Origin: Pseudomonas lini
GTDB taxonomy: Bacteria; Pseudomonadota; Gammaproteobacteria; Pseudomonadales; Pseudomonadaceae
Direction of reading: 5' to 3'
DNA length: 64,000 nucleotides
Assembly (NCBI RefSeq): GCF_001042905.1
Contig: NZ_JYLB01000002.1
Coordinates: 496,001 to 560,000, forward strand
A program made the position numbers and the translations under genes. Of the stretch, positions 26,930 to 35,456 are shown piece after piece; within the stretch, counting starts at the first letter, position 1; every line of letters begins with the position of its first letter. Under the pieces are notes generated by a model that searched no databases, was not told where the DNA came from, and saw only the letters and a program-made list of their open reading frames with translations.

Positions 26930-27290
26930 GGGGGGTTGTCTCCACATTCTCTATGTTTGTTTGGGCACCATCACGGTGCCCACCGTTCTGTCCTGAAGCA
27001 CTACAACCGACGTGGCGTCGGGCATAACAACTTCGGGACAGTAGGAAAAAGGCTAATGATGCCGCTTCCTTGCCGAAGTCTTTGGCCGCGAGCCTGGGCT
27101 CGAAGCCGGATTCCTTTCTGGGGTGCCAGTTTTGACTGCAACACCCGTACCGTTCTGGCTGTTCTGGCCTGAAAAAACGGTGCCATCCGCACGTGCGGTT
27201 TGGGCTTGTAAAATCGTGCTTGGTTCAACCATAAACAGGCAATAAAGCGCTTGAGTTTCTGGTCTGAAATGTGGTTGGGCTTTTAAGCTA

Positions 27291-27310
27291 AAACCCTACA
27301 TGTAGGGTTT
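27291..27310. promoter_or_regulatory. 20-bp perfect palindrome, possible NrdR box
   Basis: aaaccctaca / tgtagggttt. Its centre (accctacatgtagggt) matches the published NrdR box pattern acaCwAtATaTwGtgt at about 12 of 16 positions. A second box at about three helical turns is not clear. The loop-less symmetry argues against a terminator. Confidence 0.45.
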
Positions 27311-27365
27311 TTTTAGCGCCGAGGTACAAGATAATGCGTTTTTGAGGGTGTTGCAACGTACTACC

Positions 27366-27374
27366 TGTGGATAA
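27366..27374. promoter_or_regulatory. DnaA box
   Basis: tgtggataa is the complement of TTATCCACA, a perfect 9-mer DnaA box. DnaA is known to control nrdAB in E. coli, so this may link nrdA expression to replication. Confidence 0.6.
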
Positions 27375-27665
27375 ACCTGTGCGTAAATTGTGTGTGAAAG
27401 GTGGAACGAGCGTGTAGGCCGCGACCTAGCTGGAGCGGACTGTTTTTCACTGATTTTCAGCGATTGAAAACAGTCATTCGGATTTTTAAGGGCGCGAACC
27501 CTATCACAAAAAACCGTCGTGTCCGAACGCATTTACCCGCTTGTGTTCCAGACGTGCGCCGTTTATACAATCGGCCAATGCAGATGCATTCTTATCCTCC
27601 CCAATCATTACAAAAAGACGGGCGGATCCTTCCCTATAAAGTGATGTTGGCAAGCAGAGGTCACC

Positions 27666-28388
27666 GTGGAGCAAGAAGTCTGGCAGGTATTGATTGTCGA
27701 GGACGACCAGCGTCTGGCCGAACTGACTCGCGACTACCTCGAAGCCAATGGCCTGCGCGTATCCATCGAGGGCAACGGCGCCCTCGCCGCGGCACGCATC
27801 ATCAAGGAGAAACCGGACCTGGTAATCCTCGACCTGATGCTCCCCGGTGAAGATGGCCTGAGCATTTGCCGTAAGGTTCGCGACAAGTATGACGGCCCGA
27901 TCCTGATGCTCACCGCGCGCACCGATGACACCGATCAAATCCTCGGCCTCGACCTCGGCGCGGATGACTACGTCTGCAAACCGGTTCGCCCACGCCTGCT
28001 GCTGGCGCGCATCCAGGCCTTGTTGCGGCGCAGTGAAACCGCTGAAACCGCTCCGGAAAAACCACGGCGTCTGCAGTTCGGCCCGTTGGTGGTCGACAAC
28101 GCGTTGCGCGAGGCCTGGCTGCATGACAAAGGCATCGAGTTGACCAGCGCCGAGTTCGATTTGCTCTGGCTGCTGGTGGCCAACGCCGGGCGTATTCTGT
28201 CCCGCGAAGAAATTTTCACCGCGCTGCGCGGTATCGGCTATGACGGCCAGGACCGCTCCATCGACGTGCGCATCTCACGCATCCGCCCGAAGATCGGCGA
28301 TGACCCGGAGCATCCGCGACTGATCAAAACCATCCGCAGCAAAGGCTATCTGTTCGTTCCCGAAGCCTGCGCAGACTTGTCGCTGTGA
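27666..28388 (+). CDS. OmpR-family response regulator (240 aa)
   Basis: It starts at GTG 27666 with AGAGG upstream. The receiver (about residues 8-120) has VEDD, the phospho-acceptor Asp in VILDLMLPGEDG, LTAR, and Lys in VCKPVRP. A winged-helix DNA-binding domain follows (about 140-235, ELTSAEFDLLWLL, then RSKGYLF). The next gene overlaps its stop and is its sensor kinase. The locus, divergent from nrdA, matches PA1157/PA1158 as I recall; the signal is not known to me. Confidence 0.93.
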   Translation: MEQEVWQVLIVEDDQRLAELTRDYLEANGLRVSIEGNGALAAARIIKEKPDLVILDLMLPGEDGLSICRKVRDKYDGPILMLTARTDDTDQILGLDLGADDYVCKPVRPRLLLARIQALLRRSETAETAPEKPRRLQFGPLVVDNALREAWLHDKGIELTSAEFDLLWLLVANAGRILSREEIFTALRGIGYDGQDRSIDVRISRIRPKIGDDPEHPRLIKTIRSKGYLFVPEACADLSL

Positions 28389-29995
28389 ACTCGATCTTCC
28401 TGCGCATTTATGGCGGCATGTGCGCGGCGCTGATTCTGGTGGCTGTGCTCGGCGTGCTGGCCTTGCACCTGCTCAATCAGGTGCGCAGCGAGCAATACCG
28501 CGAGCGCCTGGCCCACGGCACGTTCTCGCTGATGGCCGACAACCTGCAACCGATGAACGAAACCGAGCGCCACCGGGCCTTGCTGGTGTGGGAGCGCTTG
28601 CTTGGGATTCCGTTGGCGCTGAAGACATTCCCCCAGACCGACCTCGACCTGACCCAGCGCACTCGCGTGCTGCGCGGCCAGGCCCTGGTGGAACAGACTG
28701 GCCCGCACGCGGCGAAGGTTTACCGCTTGGTCAGCGACAAGGAACAACTGGTGCTCACCGGGGAAGTCCAACAAATCAGCGAGCAACTGGCGCGAGCGAC
28801 CATTTATCTGCTGGCCGATGAACTGGTGCGCTACCCGGTGGCCGAGCAGCCCAAACGTCTGGCGCAGTTAAAGGAAGAGAAGGGTTTCGGCTTCGATCTG
28901 CAACTGGTCACGATCGATCAGGCCGACATGGACGAAGACCAGAGCCGCCGCGTATCCGAAGGCGACACGGTGATGGCGTTGGGCAAGGGCGGTGACTCGA
29001 TCCGGGTGTTTGCCGGCATGGTCGGTACGCCGTGGGTGCTGGAAATCGGCCCGCTGTATCAAATGAATCCGTACCCTCCTGAGTGGCTGGTGCTGATTGC
29101 TGCGCTTGGCCTGAGCCTGATCGGTTTGATTGTCTATCTGTTGGTGCGTCAGCTGGAGCGCCGCTTGCGCGGGCTGGAAGCCGCCGCCACGCGCATCGCC
29201 AAGGGCAGCCTGGAAACCCGCGTACCGGCACGCGGCGCGGACTCGGTGGGGCGCTTGGCCTCGGCGTTCAACGGCATGGCCGAGCACTTGCAGCAATTGT
29301 TGGCGATTCAGCGAGAACTGGTGCGTGCCGTGTCCCATGAACTGCGCACGCCGGTCGCGCGTTTGCGTTTTGGCCTGGAGATGATCGGCTCGGCCACCAC
29401 GCCTGAGGCGCTGGAGAAATACCGCGACGGGATGGACCACGACATCGAGGACCTCGATCGGCTGGTCGACGAGATGCTCACCTATGCGCGGCTGGAGCAA
29501 GGTTCCCCGGCACTGAATTTTCAGCGGATCGATCTGGATGCGTTGGTCAATCAGGTGATCGAAGAACTGGCGCCACTGCGGGCCGAGGTCACGGTGCAGC
29601 GCGGTTTGTGCCTGTCGGCCGCCGATTGCGACGACGCCTGGGTCGAGGCCGAGCCGCGTTACTTGCACCGGGCATTGCAGAACCTGGTGAGCAACGCCAT
29701 GCGTCACGCCCATTCTAGGGTGACCGTCAGTTATCAGGTGGGGCAGCAGCGCTGTCGGGTGGATGTCGAGGATGACGGGCCGGGCGTGCCGGAAACGGCC
29801 TGGGAGAAAATCTTCACCCCGTTCCTGCGCCTTGATGACAGCCGCACCCGCGCTTCGGGCGGGCATGGGTTGGGGTTATCGATTGTGCGGCGGATCATCC
29901 ATTGGCATGACGGACGAGCATTGATCGGCAAGAGCAAAAGCCTGGGCGGGGCCTGTTTCAGTTTGAGCTGGCCGAGGAATCAGGAGCGGCGTTGA
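28385..29995 (+). CDS. Membrane sensor histidine kinase (536 aa)
   Basis: It starts at a GTG overlapping the regulator stop by 4 bp. TM1 lies at about residues 10-30, then a periplasmic domain of about 205 residues, TM2 at about 235-258 and a HAMP domain (RLRGLEAAATRIAKG). The H-box is VSHELRTPVARLR, with N-box NLVSNAMRHA, G1 VEDDGPGVPE and G2 GGHGLGLSIVRRI. It is a complete, RstB-like kinase. The large periplasmic domain suggests a soluble or periplasmic signal. Confidence 0.93.
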   Translation: MNSIFLRIYGGMCAALILVAVLGVLALHLLNQVRSEQYRERLAHGTFSLMADNLQPMNETERHRALLVWERLLGIPLALKTFPQTDLDLTQRTRVLRGQALVEQTGPHAAKVYRLVSDKEQLVLTGEVQQISEQLARATIYLLADELVRYPVAEQPKRLAQLKEEKGFGFDLQLVTIDQADMDEDQSRRVSEGDTVMALGKGGDSIRVFAGMVGTPWVLEIGPLYQMNPYPPEWLVLIAALGLSLIGLIVYLLVRQLERRLRGLEAAATRIAKGSLETRVPARGADSVGRLASAFNGMAEHLQQLLAIQRELVRAVSHELRTPVARLRFGLEMIGSATTPEALEKYRDGMDHDIEDLDRLVDEMLTYARLEQGSPALNFQRIDLDALVNQVIEELAPLRAEVTVQRGLCLSAADCDDAWVEAEPRYLHRALQNLVSNAMRHAHSRVTVSYQVGQQRCRVDVEDDGPGVPETAWEKIFTPFLRLDDSRTRASGGHGLGLSIVRRIIHWHDGRALIGKSKSLGGACFSLSWPRNQERR

Positions 29996-30003
29996 GATTG
30001 TGG

Positions 30004-30126
30004 GTGTCCTTTAGGGCCCCATCGCGGGCAAGCCCGCTCCCACAGTTTCAGTGATGCTCACAGATTTTGTGTACGACGCGGACCCTGTGGGAGCGGGCTT
30101 GCCCGCGATGAGGCCCTAAAGGACAC
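30004..30126. repeat. REPIN with extended arms
   Basis: Arms of about 43 bases run from gtgtcctttagggcc through the core gcgggcaagcccgctcccac to its complement, ending ggccctaaaggacac. The symmetry reaches beyond the usual REP core. The spacer contains gattttgtgta, similar to the REPINs at 39950 and 34974. Confidence 0.9.
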
Positions 30127-30135
30127 TGAAAGCCT

Positions 30136-30870
30136 TCAGGCCTTGATACTGACCAGACTCAACAACTGCCCATCCATCACTGCAAACTGCGCATCCAGCT
30201 CAGTGCCGTTACGCCATTCACTGGACAGGTCAGTCAGCAACCGCAACCGCACTTCGCCACCCGCGCTCCACTCCAGCACTTCGGCGTGTTCGAAATAGAA
30301 GCGCTTCTGCACGATCGGGTAGAGCGCCTTGAACAGGCTTTCCTTCACCGAAAACGTCAACGTCACCAGCATTGCCAATTGATCGCCAGCCCCGGCAGCC
30401 ATGCGCTGCATTTCAGGCCCGGTGAGAATTTCCCCAGCCAGGCGTTCGGCGCGCTCCGCGTCGAGCAGGTTTTCCAGGTCCATTCCCAAGCCGCGCCAGT
30501 GCGCCTTGTTCGCGACAATCGCCGCGGCCCGGCCGGTGCTGTGGGTGATCGAGCCGGTGATATGCGCCGGCCACACCGGTGCGCGGTCTTCGCCGATGGC
30601 CGGGATGAAACTCAGCCCTTCCAGTTGTTGCAACGCCGCCCGAGCGCAGACTCGCCCGGCGAGAAACTCGGCTTGGCGCTTGGCCACCGAACGCTGGATG
30701 CTCGCAGGCGGCTCGATGGCGCTGCGCTGGAAATCATCGCTGGCCAGTTGTTTGGTATCGAAGTGGGTCCCCAACAAGACCGTATCGGGCAGCACAAACG
30801 GCAGCGGCCAATGGGCGTCGAGTGGGGTGCAGCAGACGGGTAGGGCGGGGACGGGATTCATGACGGGCAT
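30136..30870 (-). CDS. pcpS: 4'-phosphopantetheinyl transferase PcpS (244 aa)
   Basis: It moves phosphopantetheine from CoA onto acyl- and peptidyl-carrier proteins. Visible motifs are KRQAEFLAGR, GEDRAPVWP, GSITHS, the metal-binding GLGMDLE and FSVKESLFKALYP, all typical of the PcpS/EntD group. In P. aeruginosa one such enzyme serves both fatty-acid and siderophore synthesis. The start could be 30870 or 30861. Neither has a strong ribosome binding site, and an open frame further upstream runs into a repeat. Confidence 0.93.
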   Translation of the reverse strand: MPVMNPVPALPVCCTPLDAHWPLPFVLPDTVLLGTHFDTKQLASDDFQRSAIEPPASIQRSVAKRQAEFLAGRVCARAALQQLEGLSFIPAIGEDRAPVWPAHITGSITHSTGRAAAIVANKAHWRGLGMDLENLLDAERAERLAGEILTGPEMQRMAAGAGDQLAMLVTLTFSVKESLFKALYPIVQKRFYFEHAEVLEWSAGGEVRLRLLTDLSSEWRNGTELDAQFAVMDGQLLSLVSIKA

Positions 30871-30913
30871 TTTGCCGTCTAGCGCGATGGCTGGGTAGTG
30901 GCAGCAGGGCTTT

Positions 30914-31045
30914 TGTGGCGAGGGGGCTTGCCCCCGTTCGGCTGCGAAGCAGTCGTGAATCGGCGAACGCGGTTTATCTGTCGAAACGCGATTGCAGATT
31001 TCGGGGCTGCTTCGCAACCCAACGGGGGCAAGCCCCCTCGCCACA
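30914..31045. repeat. Long inverted repeat (TGTGGCGAGGGGGCTTGCCCCCGTT type)
   Basis: Arms of 25 bp flank an 80-bp spacer that itself holds gctgcgaagc and its partner gctgcttcgc. This is another REP-like family, found once in this window. Confidence 0.88.
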
Positions 31046-31058
31046 GTGGTCTACGTGA

Positions 31059-31850
31059 TCAGCTAAATATCTTCTTGAAAAACGCCTGCATGTCCGCCCA
31101 AGACTTTTCATCGGCGGTCTTGCTGTAACCAATGTCCGGCCCGCCGTGGTCGCCATGACTCAGACGATCCGCCTCGGGATTGCTGAACCCATGCTTGGCG
31201 CCTTCGAGGGTGACAAACTTGTAGTCGGCTTTGGCCTTGTCCATTTCCGTCTTGAACGCTGCCACGTTTTCCGCCGTGACCATGCTGTCCAGAGCGCCAT
31301 GCTCCACCAGGACTTTCGCCTTCACACTGCCAGGCGTCGCCGGCGTATTGGTCACCAGCGCACCGTGGAAACTCACCACGCCTGCCAGCGGCACGCCTTG
31401 ACGCGCCGCATCCAGCACCACCTTGCCGCCGAAGCAATAACCGATGGCCGCCAGTTTGTCCGGATCGGTCTGCGGCTGTTTCTTCAGCAAGTCGAGCCCG
31501 GCCTGAAACCGTGCACTGGCCGCTGCACTGTCCTTCAATGCTGCTTGCATGAAGGCCATGGCGTCCTTGGCGTGTTCGGTGCTCTTGCCGTCGCCAAACA
31601 TGTCGATCGCCAGCGCGCTGTAGCCCAGACCGGCCAGATCACGGGCGCGGCGCTTGGCGTAGTCGTTGAGGCCCCACCACTCATGTACCACCACCACGCC
31701 CGGACGCGGGCCTTTGATGGCGTCGTCGTAGGCGTAATAGCCGATCAGCTTGGTGCCGTCGGCACTCTGGTAGGGGATTTCCTGGGTCTGGATGGCGGCC
31801 TGGCTGACCCCGCTCAGAACCAGTAATACAAGGGTGAGGAACATGCGCAT
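31059..31850 (-). CDS. Exported dienelactone hydrolase family protein (263 aa)
   Basis: ATG 31850 has AGGAG 8 bp upstream (a TTG 6 bp earlier is also in frame). A signal peptide (LTLVLLVLSGVSQA) precedes an alpha/beta-hydrolase fold: VVVVHEWWGLN near residue 55, nucleophile Cys in GYCFGGK near 145, and His in GAKHGF near 225. Cys as nucleophile is the mark of the dienelactone hydrolase family. The natural ester is unknown. It neighbours pcpS in the same order as in PAO1. Confidence 0.88.
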   Translation of the reverse strand: MRMFLTLVLLVLSGVSQAAIQTQEIPYQSADGTKLIGYYAYDDAIKGPRPGVVVVHEWWGLNDYAKRRARDLAGLGYSALAIDMFGDGKSTEHAKDAMAFMQAALKDSAAASARFQAGLDLLKKQPQTDPDKLAAIGYCFGGKVVLDAARQGVPLAGVVSFHGALVTNTPATPGSVKAKVLVEHGALDSMVTAENVAAFKTEMDKAKADYKFVTLEGAKHGFSNPEADRLSHGDHGGPDIGYSKTADEKSWADMQAFFKKIFS

Positions 31851-31897
31851 GATCAAGTCTCCTGATTAAAAACCGTGAATTGAGCGTAGTCGATTTG

Positions 31898-31925
31898 ATT
31901 CAGCTCAGGTTCAGAGTGCGTTCAG
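31898..31925 (+). promoter_or_regulatory. Three phased PhoP-type half-sites upstream of oprH
   Basis: attcag (31898), gttcag (31909) and gttcag (31920) recur every 11 bp with 5-bp gaps. Direct hexamer repeats at this spacing are how PhoP binds DNA, and oprH-phoP-phoQ is autoregulated by PhoP in P. aeruginosa. The oprH start is 73 bp downstream. Confidence 0.75.
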
Positions 31926-31997
31926 GGGCAGTACAGGGAGGGGTCGGTAACCTTGCCCCGTACCCAAAAAGCACATAGCGCATGAGGAAACTCCCCA

Positions 31998-32600
31998 ATG
32001 ACTACTTTTAAAAAACTGCTTCTGGCTTTCACCGTGATGGGCGCCAGTGTGGCGGCCCACGCCGATACCACCAATTTCGCCGGCCTGACCTTTGGCCAGA
32101 CCAGCGACAAGGTTAAAAAATCCAGCGCCCTGAACGACAACCTCAACCACCCGAACGCCGACGGTGTGATCGGCAAGGACAACACCTTTGGTGTGCGTCT
32201 GGGCCAGCAAGACAGCAAGGGCCGCTACTACGCCACTTATGACAACGTGTCGGGCTCGCACAATGGCATTAAACTGCGTCAGGAAAACCTGCTGGGCAGC
32301 TACGATCTGTTCTACCCGGTGGGCGGCAGCACCAAATTATTCGGTGGCGCCACCGCCGGGCTGACCAAACTGACCCAGGATTCACCAGGCTTCAGCCGTG
32401 ACAGCGACATCGGTTACGCCATTGGCGGTCAGGTCGGTGTATTGCAGCAAGTTTCGCAAAACACCTCGGTCGAGCTGGGTTACCGTTACCTGCGCAGCAA
32501 TGCCAGCACCGAGATGAGCGAGCGCGGCGGCAGCAAACAGGGTTCGCTGGACTTGACCAGCAGCGCCCAGACCTACCTGTCCGCCAACTACGCTTTCTAA
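31998..32600 (+). CDS. oprH: Outer membrane protein OprH (200 aa)
   Basis: A signal peptide ends at AHA-DTTNF. The mature part is an eight-stranded beta-barrel ending in Phe (LSANYAF), the usual outer-membrane sorting signal. NLLGSYDLFYPVGG, TKLFGGAT and GYRYLRSNASTEM closely follow P. aeruginosa OprH, and the length is the same. OprH binds LPS and stabilises the outer membrane under low Mg2+ or cationic-peptide stress. It is the first gene of oprH-phoP-phoQ. Confidence 0.95.
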   Translation: MTTFKKLLLAFTVMGASVAAHADTTNFAGLTFGQTSDKVKKSSALNDNLNHPNADGVIGKDNTFGVRLGQQDSKGRYYATYDNVSGSHNGIKLRQENLLGSYDLFYPVGGSTKLFGGATAGLTKLTQDSPGFSRDSDIGYAIGGQVGVLQQVSQNTSVELGYRYLRSNASTEMSERGGSKQGSLDLTSSAQTYLSANYAF

Positions 32601-32638
32601 AAAGCGTTTTGTGAGGGTATGCCCGTTAAACGCAATCA

Positions 32639-32729
32639 CTGTGGGAGCGGGCTTGCCCGCGATGACGGCAGCACATTCACCATTGATGTGTCAGACAGGT
32701 CGCTATCGCGGGCAAGCCCGCTCCCACAG
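32639..32729. repeat. REPIN between oprH and phoP
   Basis: Arms ctgtgggagcgggcttgccc and its complement lie inside the oprH-phoPQ operon. As RNA it would fold into a long hairpin separating oprH from phoP. Confidence 0.9.
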
Positions 32730-32824
32730 GTTCTGCGGCTTAATTGATGACGGGCATTCGCCCTGTTAGCCATTGAGGTGCAGCGTTATGTCTTTGGAGA
32801 TGTTGATTTGCCCAGGAGAGCGTT

Positions 32825-33502
32825 ATGAAATTGCTGGTCGTCGAAGATGAAGCGCTGTTGCGTCATCACCTGCAAACCCGCCTGACGGATAGCGGCCACG
32901 TGGTCGAGTCCGTGGCCAACGCCGAGGAGGCGCTGTATCAGGCCGGGCAGTTCAACCATGACCTGGCGGTGATCGACCTTGGTCTGCCGGGAATGGGCGG
33001 GCTCGATCTGATTCGTCAATTGCGCTCCCGGGGCAAGACGTTTCCGATCCTGATCCTCACCGCGCGCGGCAACTGGCAGGACAAGGTCGAAGGCCTAGCC
33101 GCCGGTGCCGACGACTACGTGGTCAAGCCGTTCCAGTTCGAAGAGCTGGACGCCCGCCTGAATGCCTTGCTGCGCCGTTCCAGCGGTTTCACCCAGTCGA
33201 CCATCGTTGCCGGCCCCTTGTTGCTGGACCTCAATCGCAAACAGGCGTCCCTCGATGAACAACCGCTGGCGCTGACCGCCTACGAATACCGGATCCTCGA
33301 GTACCTGATGCGGCATCACCAGCAAGTGGTGGCCAAGGACCGCTTGATGGAGCAGCTCTACCCGGATGACGGCGAGCGCGATCCGAATGTGATCGAAGTG
33401 CTGGTCGGCCGCTTGCGTCGCAAACTCGAAGGCCCGGCCGGCTTCAAGCCGATCGATACCGTGCGTGGCCTTGGCTACCTGTTTAACGAGCGCTGCACTT
33501 GA
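32825..33502 (+). CDS. phoP: Response regulator PhoP (225 aa)
   Basis: The receiver has the phospho-acceptor Asp in AVIDLGLPGMGG and Lys in VVKPFQFEEL. The winged helix follows (ALTAYEYRILEYLMRHH, then RGLGYLFNERC). The match to P. aeruginosa PhoP is close throughout. PhoP controls LPS modification and cation-stress genes. It lies about 220 bp after oprH; the REPIN is in between. GGAGAG precedes the ATG. Confidence 0.97.
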   Translation: MKLLVVEDEALLRHHLQTRLTDSGHVVESVANAEEALYQAGQFNHDLAVIDLGLPGMGGLDLIRQLRSRGKTFPILILTARGNWQDKVEGLAAGADDYVVKPFQFEELDARLNALLRRSSGFTQSTIVAGPLLLDLNRKQASLDEQPLALTAYEYRILEYLMRHHQQVVAKDRLMEQLYPDDGERDPNVIEVLVGRLRRKLEGPAGFKPIDTVRGLGYLFNERCT

Positions 33503-34845
33503 TTCGTTCCCTTCGTGTCCGATTGATGCTCGCCGCCACGGTCCTGGCGGTGTTGTTCATGCTGGCGTTGTTGCCTGCGATGCAGGGCGCGTTCAGCCTG
33601 GCGTTGCAGGATTCCATCGAGCAGCGCCTGGCGTCGGACGTCACCACACTGATCTCCGCCGCGCGGGTCGAAAACAACAGCCTGCAGATGCCGGCGCAGT
33701 TGCCCGATGAGCGCTTCAACCTCACCGACAGCCGTTTGCTCGGTTACATCTATGACCGGGAAGCTCATCTGGTCTGGCGCTCGAAGGCCACTCAGGAAGA
33801 ACACATCAATTACAAGCCGCGTTACGACGGGCGCGGTAACGAGTTCGCGAGAATTCGCGAAGCCAATGGCGAAGAGTTCTTCGTCTATGACGTCGAGGTC
33901 AAATTGCTCGGTGGCAAAAGTGCCGCGTTCAGCATCGTCGCGCTGCAACCCGTGCGCGAATACGAAATCACCCTCGAAGGCCTGCGGGAAAACCTTTACC
34001 TGGGCTTCGGCGCAGCCTTGCTGGTGTTGCTCGCCTTGCTGTGGATCGGCCTGACCTGGGGCTTGCAGGCGTTGCGTCGGCTGAGCCAGGAGCTGGACCA
34101 GATCGAAAGCGGCACCCGTGAAAGCCTCAGCGAACAACACCCGCGTGAATTGCTGCGCCTGACTGGCTCGCTCAACCGCTTGTTGCACAGCGAGCGTGAG
34201 CAGCGCAGCCGTTATCGCGACTCCCTCGACGACCTGGCTCACAGCCTGAAAACCCCGCTGACGGTATTGCAAGGGGTCAGCGAAGACATGGCGCAAAAGC
34301 CGCAAGAGCGCGAGCAGGCCTGGGTGCTGCAAACCCAGATCGAACGCATGAGCCAGCAGATCGGCTATCAGTTGCAACGTGCGAGCCTGCGCAAAAGTGG
34401 TCTGGTGCGCCACCAGGTGCGCCTGCGCCCGGTGCTGAAAAGCCTCTGCGACACGCTGGACAAGGTCTACCGCGACAAACGTGTGCGAGTCGCTTTCGAT
34501 CTGCCGGAGCAGTGCTACGTGCCGATCGAGCAAGGCGCCTTGCTGGAAATGATGGGCAACCTGCTGGAAAACGCCTATCGCCTGTGCCTGAGCGAAGTAC
34601 GCATCAGCGTGCGCGAAACCCTCAGTGGCATTGAGCTCTGTGTCGAAGACGACGGCCCCGGCGTGCCACCGGATCAGCGTGCGCGGATTCTGCAGCGGGG
34701 CGAGCGGCTGGATCGCCAGCATCCGGGGCAGGGGATCGGGTTGGCGGTGGTCAAGGACATCATCGAAAGCTACAGCGCCAAGCTGACACTGGGGGATTCG
34801 CCGATGGGCGGGGCGGCGTTCCGGATTCATTTTCCGGTGGTTTGA
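33499..34845 (+). CDS. phoQ: Sensor kinase PhoQ (448 aa)
   Basis: It starts at a TTG that overlaps the phoP stop by 4 bp. TM1 lies at about residues 8-30, then a periplasmic sensor domain, TM2 at about 168-190, HAMP, H-box LAHSLKTPLTVL, N-box NLLENAYRLC, G1 EDDGPGVPP and G2 GQGIGLAVV. PhoQ senses low divalent cations and cationic peptides and phosphorylates PhoP. Confidence 0.95.
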   Translation: MIRSLRVRLMLAATVLAVLFMLALLPAMQGAFSLALQDSIEQRLASDVTTLISAARVENNSLQMPAQLPDERFNLTDSRLLGYIYDREAHLVWRSKATQEEHINYKPRYDGRGNEFARIREANGEEFFVYDVEVKLLGGKSAAFSIVALQPVREYEITLEGLRENLYLGFGAALLVLLALLWIGLTWGLQALRRLSQELDQIESGTRESLSEQHPRELLRLTGSLNRLLHSEREQRSRYRDSLDDLAHSLKTPLTVLQGVSEDMAQKPQEREQAWVLQTQIERMSQQIGYQLQRASLRKSGLVRHQVRLRPVLKSLCDTLDKVYRDKRVRVAFDLPEQCYVPIEQGALLEMMGNLLENAYRLCLSEVRISVRETLSGIELCVEDDGPGVPPDQRARILQRGERLDRQHPGQGIGLAVVKDIIESYSAKLTLGDSPMGGAAFRIHFPVV

Positions 34846-34856
34846 CCCCTGTCACC

Positions 34857-34969
34857 GATCGTTCCCACGCTCCGCGTGGGAATGCAGCCCGGGACGCTCC
34901 GCGTCCCTTTCCAGAACTGGAACGCGGAGCGTCCCTTGAGGCATTCCCACGCAGAGCGTGGGAACGATC
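34857..34969. repeat. REP-like element (GTTCCCACGCTCCGCGTGGGAA type)
   Basis: Outer arms gatcgttcccacgc...gcgtgggaacgatc enclose an inner repeat (gggacgctccgcgtccc and its partner). The same family recurs at 45535. Confidence 0.88.
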
Positions 34970-34973
34970 AAAA

Positions 34974-35060
34974 AGCCCGCTCCCACAGTGATCGGTGTCG
35001 TTCACAAATCTTTTGGTCAAAGTAGATACCTGTGGGAGCGGGCTTGCCCGCGATGAGGCC
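34974..35060. repeat. REPIN, left arm truncated by the neighbouring element
   Basis: The left arm keeps only agcccgctcccacag and abuts the 34857 element. The right arm is complete. Its spacer (gtgtcgttcacaaatc...gtcaaag) is nearly the same as that of the REPIN at 39950. Confidence 0.88.
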
Positions 35061-35456
35061 GGTGCAGCCACCACAAGGCTCGGTGTCAGACTGATAAACA
35101 AGCACTGTTTAAACGACACTTCCAGATACTCTCCCAGGCTACACATCCTTGCGCCGTTGCCTACGACTACGCCAGAATCCGCCGGCTTGTGCGCCTTGAG
35201 GCCGGGCTCTATCGTTTCCGGGTCGCTGACCAATCAGCGATCGGGTTTAGCAGCTCGGTAAATATCAAGGCACGCAGTGCCACCTCTCGATCAGTCGGCT
35301 ATTTTTGCCTACGCTGGTCTGCGTTATGGTGGCTGTGCGTGGGGCACTTCGGTGCGCCGGGTTTCTTGATCCCTGGTCTGCTAACCCGCGTACAGTCGCC
35401 ACCATTTCTCGTTTAGCAGCGACATGTGGCGACTCCATTGATCAAGGAGTTTCACC
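35061..35456 (+). other. Leader/upstream region of the DUF6124 gene with several hairpins
   Basis: About 400 bp with no supported gene. Compact hairpins are visible on the plus strand: gctga-ccaa-tcagc (35225-35238), ggcac-gca-gtgcc (35269-35281) and gcac-ttcg-gtgc (35344-35355, a stable UUCG loop). I recall similar sequence preceding DUF3077/DUF6124 genes in other pseudomonads, but I cannot check it here. It may be a structured leader or an independent RNA. Open frames across it look like chance. Confidence 0.4.

Larger units (their letters stand above)
26930..27665. other. Long upstream region of nrdA
   Basis: This 736-bp gap separates nrdA from the divergent response regulator. It contains a 20-bp perfect palindrome (27291), a perfect DnaA box (27366) and several weak inverted repeats. 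Short open frames here lack ribosome binding sites. The large antisense frame that runs over nrdA into this region is not credible as a gene. Confidence 0.6.

Noticed and set aside
24038..27172. A 1,044-codon open frame on the plus strand across nrdA
   Set aside because: It is the mirror of nrdA, whose minus-strand product has all catalytic motifs. Long antisense frames are common in GC-rich genes. It has no ribosome binding site or known domain.
27291..27310. The palindrome as a terminator
   Set aside because: It has no loop, and no gene on either strand ends nearby.
35189..35416. A 75-codon frame upstream of the DUF6124 gene
   Set aside because: No ribosome binding site, odd composition, and the region is better explained by RNA hairpins.
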